From NCBI GenBank assembly GCA_905250885.1, contig CAJNOQ010000067.1:1-64000 (forward strand): 64,000 nucleotides of DNA. The letters run 5' to 3'. Positions 51,151-64,000 of the stretch are shown one piece after another; the stretch's first letter is position 1, and each line of letters begins with the position of its first letter. The translations under genes and the position numbers were made by a program. The notes under the pieces were generated by a model. That model saw only the letters and a list, made by a program, of their open reading frames with translations, ran no database searches and was not told the origin of the DNA. This DNA is from Didymodactylos carnosus (Eukaryota > Rotifera > Eurotatoria > Philodinida > Philodinidae).

Positions 51151-52698
51151 CTCTCCACCACATACCCTCAAACTTCGTCAGTTTGTAGAGGACACCTTCT
51201 AGGGTATACATGTGCAATAGCTCACGGGTTGGATAAGTTTTGGCGGAGAGATGAAATTTTTAAAAAATTGAAACAATAGATTTTCCCAGCTATTTTGCAC
51301 ATAGTGCAAAAAGTATTTCTTGCGCAGTCGCCCGCGTCAACGAAGCGTTTTGGAAACTCTATGTCAATGCAAAAGTTGTTCATTGCATTCATCTCTACTG
51401 GATGACATAATTTTGCTTTCCCAAAACTTACTAATTAACAGTTATTTTAGCCCATTTTTAGAAATAGTGGATTCCTAAGCGGTTTATTACTGTACCCACA
51501 CAAGCCATTTTTTAAATAGCTTTTGACAAACAATAATTAGAGAGTTGCGGTTTTCGTCATTCGATAGCCAGGACATCACTGCATCTTTATGTAACACATG
51601 AGCTTTCCAAAAAAATTTCAAAAATCTGTTTTCCAGGATAGCACTGCAAAATCGAGCCATAACTCTGAAACTGGCAGTATAAACCTATGTTGTGGAATTC
51701 GTTTCCAAAAAGGAGCATTCCCATCAGATTTAGCGTTGCTGACTACGTGTGTTTCATGCGATTTCAATGCCACCGCAAGCCACCGAATACCTGTCCTGGG
51801 GCTCGAAAGAAATCTGATGCCATACCTGAATCGCTGGAAACCAAGATCTCGCTTGGCACCCGTTCTGTAGAAAACACTTTCTAGCCATGGGAAAAAATTA
51901 ATTTATTTATGTCGCGAATTTCAGAGTTATGGCTTGGTTTTCCAGTGATCTCCTAGTGCCGGTTCTTTGGACTATTAGAAGTACTGATTGCCACAAAAGG
52001 CAAGAATATGGAGATGCAAGAGTGTGCAATAGAAAATTTTCGTTTTTTTCTTTTTCTTTTTTGCGTTTATCAGAAAAAGCTTTTTTCCTAGTTTGCCTTC
52101 TGCCCCCACTTTTTCTAAATACTCGTATCCCTGCAACAAGCTTACATACTTAGCCAGAAAATTTGAAAGCAAATCTTTTATTTTGCTAATAAAAGATGTA
52201 AGAAAACTTTCCAGTTTATCGGATGGTAAACTATCAAAGAGGTATATTCTATAGAGGGTTTTTATAACCATAAAATAAAATTTTAAAATTTTTTGTACCT
52301 AAAAAATTAAGACCCCAGCGTAGATAGTCTTCAATGCCGTGTTTAAATCACGTAGCAACGCTATTCAGCAGCTAAAACGTTTAACTTAGAAAAGAAATCC
52401 TTGCAAAAGTTACTTTACCCTGGTTTACTTAATATTTAAACAAAAGATTCTTATTGCCAAACGAATGATGAAATTGCTCTGAAAAGCGTTGATATTGATA
52501 TTGACAACTTGATAATCATGCTATGATGATTCTTTATCAACTCTCAATGATACACATAATAAACGTTTTACAGGCAAAGTTGAATTTGAGAATGAATATA
52601 CAGTAAAATGTATCACTCCCCATGGATAAAGTCATTTTAGCATAAGATAAACGCAAACGTCTATTGATAGCAAGTTTTTCTATAATTTTTCAAGTTTA
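51151..52698. other. Non-coding region, mixed composition
   Basis: Slightly more GC-balanced than elsewhere over 51160-52050. Two overlapping open stretches (51598-51884) exist but resemble no protein family. They may be repeat sequence. Confidence 0.35.
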
Positions 52699-52860
52699 TC
52701 TTACATCCTGTACGAGGAGAAACTTGAAAATGACCGTATTAATAGGTCGAAATATTGAATTATAATTTTAATGTTTTAGTTTTAATTGTTTAATTGTTTA
52801 ATTTTTATTTTTTATTATTTGATTAAAACTTTTTATTAAAATTCTTAATATGATAGCCGC
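52699..52860 (+). repeat. Dispersed repeat, copy 2 (inverse of 48257-48375)
   Basis: Carries CTTGAAAATGACCGTATTAA, GGTCGAAATATTGAATT and ends ATAGCCGC. Lies in opposite orientation to copy 1. Contains additional ATTGTTTAATT expansions. Confidence 0.8.
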
Positions 52861-53796
52861 ATTGGTTTTAAAATTTCTAACTATGTAGTTGTACGTGTTT
52901 CTACCTAATTGAAATTGCAAAACACCAGTTGATACCAAAAAGAAATTGGTTAAGAAGTCAATATTTTTTCTCGTCAATTTTTTAAATTATAAATTAGTGA
53001 TTGATTACTTTCAAATAATAAAATTTTAGCAGTGAATATAATTCAGTTTGATATTTATTAGATCAAATCTCAAAAGTGTAGAGAAAAAAATGGACAATTA
53101 GTATTATATGAAACTTTTATTGTAATTACAAAATAGCTTATTGAGAAATAAATTTTATTCTGTATATAACTATCGGCAGGAATAGTTGAGATTTTAATCA
53201 TTTTTTATTTTGTAATTTGTATAAAAACATAATCTATAGCAAAAAAAGAAAATTTCACAGAATGTTTTTTTTTATAGCACAAAGCTCTTAAACTTTTAGA
53301 AAGACAAGAATAATGACTATAATGTCTTTTTTTCAAATAAATGCTTACGTGATTTTGATACAAAATGAATATTATTATTCGTCAAATGTATGTATTAAAT
53401 AAACAAGTACATATAATAAATAAGTAAAGAAGACTTTTTATCAAAAAATAGTGCATGACTGACATAAGATATGTAACAATGACTAATTATTTATAGTTTG
53501 TCATGTTAGTAATAAAAATTCCATTGATCACTATTTAAAACATACGAAACAACTGTAGTAGTTCATTATACGATACTATGTATTACAATACGATTATTAT
53601 ACACATCGTATTCATCTCTCTTCACAAAACAGTGTCTGGTAAATTTTTATCTTTCTATTGTAATCTTGTTCAAAATAACTTTTATAGAATAGAATAAAAA
53701 CTTCGGTTGTTCACCATTTTAAATCCATATAATTCTTGCCTTTACTAGTTCGAGTTAATCGTATAGTCTAAAATGATTTATTTATGTTTTTTTAAG
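52861..53796. other. 5' flank of CAP-domain gene, first exon not located
   Basis: Very AT-rich. The CAP-domain gene should start here with a signal-peptide exon, but I cannot identify a convincing ATG plus hydrophobic stretch followed by a donor in the right phase. Confidence 0.35.
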
Positions 53797-55951
53797 TTCA
53801 TACTAATGAATGTCCCATACAATATCAAGCAACTGATATTTATCATTCATATTGTTTAACAAGGACAGCAGTGGAAACATATCCTGTAACTAAACAAGAA
53901 AAACAAATGATTTTAAATATGCACAATAATGAACGTCTCGAAGTTCGTGCAACGAATATGGAGAAAATGGTGAAAAATTTGTTTACATTTTTTAGTAGCA
54001 TATCTCTTCATTTCTTTACAATTTTTAGTATTGGAATGATGATCTAGCTATTATTGCACAAAAATATGCTGATTATTGCTATTGGGATCATGATCTTAAT
54101 AGTCGTCGAATAGCTCCACGTAGGTGAAATCAATAAAAATTTATAGAAATAAATCGCTATGTTTTGATGATATAGGTTTACCAGTCTACACTGGTCAAAA
54201 TTTAGCTGGTGGTAGAGAAAATTGGACATTAACACTACAAGATTGGATTAATGAGAAACAACATTATTATTACGATAGATCACAAGTAACAGCACACTAT
54301 TCACAAGTAAGTAGAACAAAAGATATTATTAGATAAAGGAATATAGTATGACCGTTAATAAACTGTACTTTTCTTATTCTTTTGACAGTATAAAATCTTA
54401 TATTATATACTAAATTTTATGATTTAGATGATATGGCATTCAACGACTCTTATAGGATGTTCAATGTCTTTATGCAATCCAAATCCCACATTTAATTTCC
54501 AATGGAAATATTATGTTTGTAACTATGTTACTGGGTAAATACAATTAACAGAAGTATTTACTTTGTCTCTAAAATGATTGCACATCAGTTCAATATCTTT
54601 TGAGAAACACTTAATCATAAATATGCTACATATTATTTTACGATTGACTTTTTTATATTACAGTCAACTGAATAGTGATCCATATATCCAAGGTGTCGAA
54701 AGTATACTAAAAGGTAATTTCCAACGCGCTAACGAGAGAACCTCTCCAAATGTACTCTCGTTTTTCTAATGAAATGTAGTGGGATTGTAGGTAATCGACC
54801 ATGCTGATTTCGAATATGATATTCATGTGGGTTCATAGGCCTTTCCTAGCTGATTTTTTTGAAACCAGTTTTCCAGAAACCTCGAAAAATCCCCAAAACC
54901 TTTCTGAATAAGTTACGATTGTAGCCCACAAAAGTCTTATCAAAATGAAACATCTCCCAGCTCTACACGACCTTTCTTTGCAAAGTTATAGAGTTTGCAG
55001 GAAAAGCCCTAAACCATTTTTCCTGTTTCTTTCTGTAGCTCTGAGGTGATAATGAACATTTAGAGCTATTCCTGGAAACTCTATAACTTTGCAAAGAAAG
55101 GTCGTGTAGAGCTGGAAGATGTCTCATTTTGATAAGACTTTTGTGGGCTACAATCGTAACTTATTTAGAAATGGTTTTGGGGATTTTTCGTGGTTTCTGA
55201 AAAACTGGTTTCAAAAAAATCAGCTAGGAAAGGCCTATGAACCCACATGAATATCATATTCGAAATCAGCATGGCCGATTACCTACAATCCCACTACATT
55301 TCGTTAAAAAAACGAGAGTACATTTGAAGAGGCTCTCTCGTAAGTTTTTTTGTCTGTATCTATAAAAAAATTTTATTTTCTAGATTGTAATGGTAAAGTA
55401 TGTCTGTACAACGGACAATTAAATTTAGATACGTGTAAATGTAAATGTTCTTCATATGCTACTGGCGATCAATGCGAACATTGTATGTTATTCTAGCTGG
55501 TTGACAAGACGTATTGTCAAATGTTGTTATTCTCTTTTTTTTTTATTAAGTGAACTGTAGTTCATTACCATTTTGTTTTTATACTCCCGATTCGTGCGGT
55601 GTTTCTAATGTTCCCGGCGAATGTCCGAAGATGTGCGGTCTGTGTGATCGATTCGAGATAATTAAACATGTCTATGGTGATGAAAATCTCAGTCCAAGTA
55701 CGTCAGCAATAAGAACCACCAGTTCAACTACAAAATCGGCTAAACAGCGTAAATTGACATATTCAAAAATAACATACAAGAAATATACGAAAGGAAAACG
55801 ACAGAATATTACAACAACATTATTCAGTATTTCTACCTCGTCTGAAAGAACTTTGATTACAACTATTAAAAATTATTCTTGTCGGACTACCGCATTTTCA
55901 TCGATTCAAATAATTATTCTCTTTATTATGTTCTATAAATTTATTAATTAA
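53797..55951 (+). CDS. CAP/SCP-domain protein with EGF-like and Cys-rich modules (5' incomplete)
   Basis: Exons read: 53797-53969, 54029-54119, 54176-54306, 54428-54534, 54664-54713, 55384-55482, 55551-55951, in phase from 53799. The CAP fold shows as MILNMHNNERLEVRATNMEKM, YWNDDLAIIAQKYADYCYWD, the family motif GQNLAGG, then HYSQMIWHSTTLIGCSMSLC and YYVCNYV. These match cysteine-rich secretory, venom-allergen and GLIPR1-like proteins. After it comes a short EGF-like segment (CKCKCSSYATGDQCEH) and a ShK-like six-Cys piece (NCSSLPFCFYTPDSC...CPKMCGLC). A Thr/Ser/Lys-rich stalk and a hydrophobic C-terminus (IIILFIMFYKFIN) suggest a membrane or GPI anchor. The signal-peptide exon is missing from my model. 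Such proteins act outside the cell; the exact role is unknown. Intron 5 carries a 614-bp foldback. Confidence 0.85.
54730..55343. mobile_element. Foldback (MITE-like) element inside CAP-gene intron
   Basis: About 614 bp with long inverted repeats: 54730 to about 55000 pairs with about 55060 to 55343 at high identity. Ends start TAACGAGAGAACCTCTCCAA, with the complement of a near-identical sequence at 55324-55343. Paired words include GATATTCATGTGGGTTCATA and GGCCTTTCCTAGCTGATTTT. The short centre is unpaired. It fills almost the whole intron between the donor at 54714 and the acceptor before 55384. Arm similarity suggests a fairly recent insertion. No ORF. Confidence 0.9.
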
Positions 55952-56400
55952 ACTGACAATTCAATAAATTGACATTGTAAATTATTATTAATACTGAAGA
56001 GAAACTAATTTGCAATTTTCATCGAATCTATCATTATAAGTCTCCTTAAAATCTTTCAGACTTCCATTCAGTTGAGGCCAAATGCACATTGTTATATTAA
56101 TATTACATTCATCTGAATATTTTGATGAAAACTATAACGTGTTATTCTGTTATGTTACACGCTTGATAATGTTCACAGAATTATTCAAAGTAATGATTTT
56201 CTATTTCCAGATTTGAGAGAGAAATCAATATGACTTTAAAATAACAAGATAAAATTTAACAATTTATTTTTCCTCTCGTGTAACGATATAAAATGAAGAA
56301 AAATAAATAAATATCAAAAGTAAAACCGAAAAGATAAAACTAAACGATCTATTTAATTAACAAAAAGAATAAATTATATAAAAACAAGAAATGAAGTTGA
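55952..56400. other. Convergent intergenic, CAP gene 3' side
   Basis: AT-rich probable 3'UTR sequence; AATAAA lies a few bases after the stop near 55962. No gene seen. Confidence 0.4.
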
Positions 56401-56657
56401 GATACACATCAGAGACCGAATCGGGTTTGACTCGAACCCGTCCCGAACGTTTTGTGATCCTATTCGAATTTATTTTTCCCTGACCCGAATGAATCCCGAA
56501 AAAACTATTTCGCATCCAAAAAAAGGGAGTGTAACTTTAGATTTTTCTCAGAAAAACGCATGAAAAATTGAAATTTTTTTTCGTTGACCCAAACGGAATC
56601 TGAAATACTTTTTATTTGATCTGAACCCGACCCGTTTCGGTCTCTGATATACATCAG
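56401..56657. mobile_element. Palindromic-word element, CCCGAACCCG type, with TIRs
   Basis: Inverted ends: ATCAGAGACCGAATCGGGT at 56408 and its complement ending at 56648 (19 bp, one mismatch). Flanks 56401-56412 (GATACACATCAG) and 56646-56657 (GATATACATCAG) form a near-perfect 12-bp direct repeat that could be a target-site duplication, partly overlapping the terminal repeat. The interior repeats GACCCGAA, GAACCCGACCCG and ATCCCGAA words near both ends. About 240 bp, non-coding. Confidence 0.7.
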
Positions 56658-56716
56658 CAGAAAAATAACAATCCAAAAAGAAAGTCGTCCACCATGTATT
56701 CACTAATCACTGAGTT

Positions 56717-61357
<4,641 letters not shown>

Positions 61358-62170
61358 TTTTGTTCAATCACAATGAATTGAAGTCAGTGCAAGATGTAAC
61401 AACAAATATTCATTGATCTGAAAAAAAGAGATAAATAATCAAACTAAACACTATTAAATGCATTAATTTACAACGCAGAATTGATTTTCTACTCGATTGG
61501 TGAAACAAGCAACATAAAGTAAGGAAAAACTTCACACGCGTCGATCAGAACGGTTGGTCATTTCCCAAAATCTTAGTGATATTTATTAGAAATCGTTTTT
61601 TTTTTGAAATTATCTGAAATGGTCAAAAACCATTACGCTGTGTGTTTGACGAGTAGCTTTCTATGATCTGTATTAATCGTCAATGACCATAAAAGGAATC
61701 AAACATTCAATAAATGTTTATCTCATTCAACTAAGACAAAACAATCAGATGTTTTTATATTTTCTAGCAAAAAATATACGCAATAATATTTTGTATTCAA
61801 GAAAAAAAAACAATTTTTTCTATATTTGAATGAAACTCAATAATGACTGACCATTTTACGACAAGAAAAAAAGAAAAATAACGACACTTTCTTTTTTCTT
61901 TCACATAAATAGAAAAAAAAAGAACTTAGGCGACAGATAGATGAAGGTTAGATTTTTAGTTAGCAAATAAAATGTTTAGCAATGCACCGACATCTCATCG
62001 TTTTATCGAAAACAAATATATTACATGTACTATCAGAAACAAACAGACTATTCTGAACAAACTTGTGTGAATGAGCATATAACTATACAAAAATTAGATC
62101 GAATCAACATTCAACATGTATAACAGACAATAGAATAGAATCATTCATTCACACTCTTTATGCGCTCAGA
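61358..62170. other. 5' flank of UAP1
   Basis: Expected promoter and 5'UTR of the leftward UAP1 gene, with a pyrimidine tract plus AG (minus strand) near 61420. Rest is AT-rich with poly-A/T runs. No gene seen. Confidence 0.45.
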
Positions 62171-62820
62171 TCAAGCAATTCTGCTAGGATCCTACAAGAT
62201 CCTATAGAATCTTAGTGATAATAGAATTTCATAGAATTCCTATTGTAGAGTTCTATGAAATCCTACAGCAGGAATTCCGTAGCGACCTTGATATAGAACG
62301 GTAGCAAAAAACCTATAGGATTCCTATAATAGAAATCTTATGCATTTCTTACAAAATCCTATGGTAAGATTTTATGTAGGATTTTGTACGATTCCTAGTT
62401 TTTCGTTCTGTATATATTTTCTTTTCCTTTTCTATATGAGAACACAATCATCGACGTGTTTTGCACTCTTAACTCTAATATAAATACAACTCTTCTGTGG
62501 AAAATGAAAATTCTTTTAGGCTTAAATTTTCACACCGAACACTGAGCCATCGAAACTCACTACTGTTCGACGACGTGTGAGTTAGTACTCACAAGTCTTG
62601 ATCCCAGTTTAGAATCACCTGATTCTAGCCAGCTGGGATCAGAGAATAATCAAACAAATAGAAACAATAAACCTAGTATGATAAACCAGCAGAAAATCAG
62701 CTAAAATCCTACTGCAATCCTGTAGGATCTTGCCAGATTCTACAAGATCTGACTACAGAATCCTATGGTAGGATCTTGTAAGAATCTTGTAGGATCCTAT
62801 GGCAGGATTGTTTGACGGGA
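62171..62820. mobile_element. Palindromic-word element, AGGATCCTACAAGATCC type, with TIRs
   Basis: Both ends carry the same 15-mer in opposite orientation: AGGATCCTACAAGAT at 62186-62200 and its complement at 62784-62798, inside ~30-bp imperfect terminal repeats (TCAAGCAATTCTGC against TCAAACAATCCTGCC). Left cluster (62180-62400) and right cluster (62700-62810) hold many variants of TAGGATCCTA, AGATCCTATAGAATC, GGATTTTGTA and TTCTATGAAATCCTACAG. The ~300-nt centre is ordinary sequence with one further palindrome around CTTGATCCCAG...CTGGGATCAG. Non-coding. Confidence 0.8.
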
Positions 62821-64000
62821 CTCAATTTTCCGTTAGAAAAAAGACGATAAGCATTCGATCTAGTTCATTTTGCCCTTTTCTTGAAGTCTAAAAAACATTT
62901 GAAAAAAAACTTGCTATTTTTAAGCACAAGGTATCGTTTCCATTTTACGACAATTAAAACAAGGTTCAGATAAATTTGAAAAACATACAGTTTAAGCAAC
63001 GAACAATCCATGCGGCCTCTTGTACTAACAATAAACTATTGTCTCAAATTAATTAGAAACAGATTAAATACTTCGGAACATATAGTGTTATCTTATGCTA
63101 TGTTGAACAGATCTCTAAATCGGAAACTAAATATAAATTAAACACCTTAAAAGATTTTAAGTGAATGCACTGCAGCTTAACAATTAAAAGCTTTGTTTGT
63201 TTATTAAATATAATTAGAGCTACTTTCTCTGCGACTTATAATAGCCAACAAAACTGATTCTCATTTTTTGTGACCTTTTAGTAGAATTAAATAGCCTCTA
63301 TACAATATGTATAAGTTGTTTGTTCTTGCTATCACTCTTAAAATCCTTGACCGTATAAAATAGCGTTAGATCATTGTAGTACATATAAATATATGGACGT
63401 TGGGATCATTCGTATTTGGGATGGATTCAAAATTGTTCTGGAGTATATTCGCGCAATCGGAAAGTTTAAGGAGCACGTAAGAGAAGCATCAAGAAATCTG
63501 TCACTGTTAAACACCATTGCTCAAAATGTTCATAATGAACATTAAAATCACTCTAATGCCTTACCAATCATTTTTCTTAATAAATATATTTAATTACCGA
63601 AATTTCAACTCATCTTCAACATTTGTCATCGGACATAAAACGAAAGAAGGTAAATTATTCATCAATCTGAAATGTAAAAATCGTTTTAGATTGACAAGAA
63701 TTGATGAATGAAACGAAGTTCTTCATCAAGTTTAATATTTCTGATCAGTGTGGGGAAGGTTGAAGACCTTCTCCATCTTAGAAAACTTTTACACTATCTA
63801 GCTGATTTTGGTATTTTTGTATGATTGGTTATAAATTTCTTATTCGACCATAACTGTCTATCAGAATTTAAATCTCCGCAGTCTGATTAGAATGCAACTT
63901 AGTCAAGCCTTCGCCCGGTCTAACAATGTCTAAAAGCAGCAGACACTTCTCGGCAATACTTTCTTACTCTAAAATGAAATTAGTTTAATCTTGTAGAATA
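62821..64000. other. Terminal region, nothing recognised
   Basis: AT-rich sequence. The 63517-63711 open stretch (plus) is hydrophobic and basic without family resemblance. No repeat or RNA gene identified up to the window end. Confidence 0.35.

Noticed and set aside
51598-51884. Overlapping ORFs of 90 and 65 codons in a GC-balanced stretch
   Set aside because: No recognisable protein; both frames open together, typical of non-coding repeat sequence.
48257-52860. A single 4.6-kb TIR transposon
   Set aside because: The interval contains two bona fide exons of the SARNP-like gene and no transposase; two independent repeat insertions explain it better.

Overview
This is a eukaryotic, animal nuclear DNA window. 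It is strongly AT-rich. Genes are split into many small exons by introns that are mostly 50-150 nt with GT/AG ends. Nine intron-containing genes and one intronless gene can be read by splicing conserved exons. Several belong to animal-typical families (SH2D4, SS18, TPRG1, ERK, RACGAP1). Compact introns, plentiful small foldback elements, LINE 3' fragments and splice-acceptor-like sequence just before many start codons (as expected under spliced-leader trans-splicing) make a rotifer-like, perhaps bdelloid, genome a reasonable inference. That assignment is not proven from sequence alone.

Layout. 0.6-1.1 kb: decayed LINE 3' end (-). 2.5-5.3 kb: SH2D4A/B-like adaptor (-, 10 exons). 6.5-7.5 kb: UBFD1 (+, 3 exons). 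9.9-10.3 kb: GC-rich inverted-repeat element. 10.8-12.9 kb: a RACGAP1 relative whose RhoGAP domain is absent (-, 8 exons). 13.6-17.3 kb: SF3A1 (-, 15 exons). 18.3-19.1 kb: LINE fragment with a 61-bp tandem duplication, then two hairpins sharing one loop. 20.2-21.8 kb: ERK-type MAP kinase (-, 7 exons). 21.8-32 kb: gene-poor, repeat-bearing stretch. 32.1-34.0 kb: the standout gene, intronless, with an exact histone H3 tail followed by VWA, SAP-like and RING domains. 34.8-36.1 kb: minimal PI3K-like catalytic protein (+, 3 exons). 37.8-39.9 kb: SS18 (+, 7 exons). 41.5-42.6 kb: TPRG1-like (-, 5 exons). 43-45 kb: palindromic-word elements. 47.4-49.4 kb: SARNP/Tho1-like repeat protein without a SAP domain (+, 7 exons). 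49.4-53.8 kb: repeats. 53.8-56.0 kb: CAP/SCP secreted or anchored protein (+, first exon not found). 56.7-61.4 kb: UDP-GlcNAc pyrophosphorylase UAP1 (-, 9 exons). 62.2-62.8 kb: another palindromic-word element.

The genes do not form an operon or pathway. Nuclear and RNA functions recur (SF3A1, SARNP, SS18, the H3-tail protein), but this may be chance. The two most original signals are (1) the H3-tail/VWA/SAP/RING protein, a candidate histone mimic tied to ubiquitin ligation, and (2) a scattered class of short non-coding elements. Each of these is built from many copies, in both orientations, of its own private short palindromic word, and some have terminal inverted repeats. Exon coordinates were derived by hand from reading frame, splice consensus and remembered family sequences. 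No database search was run.
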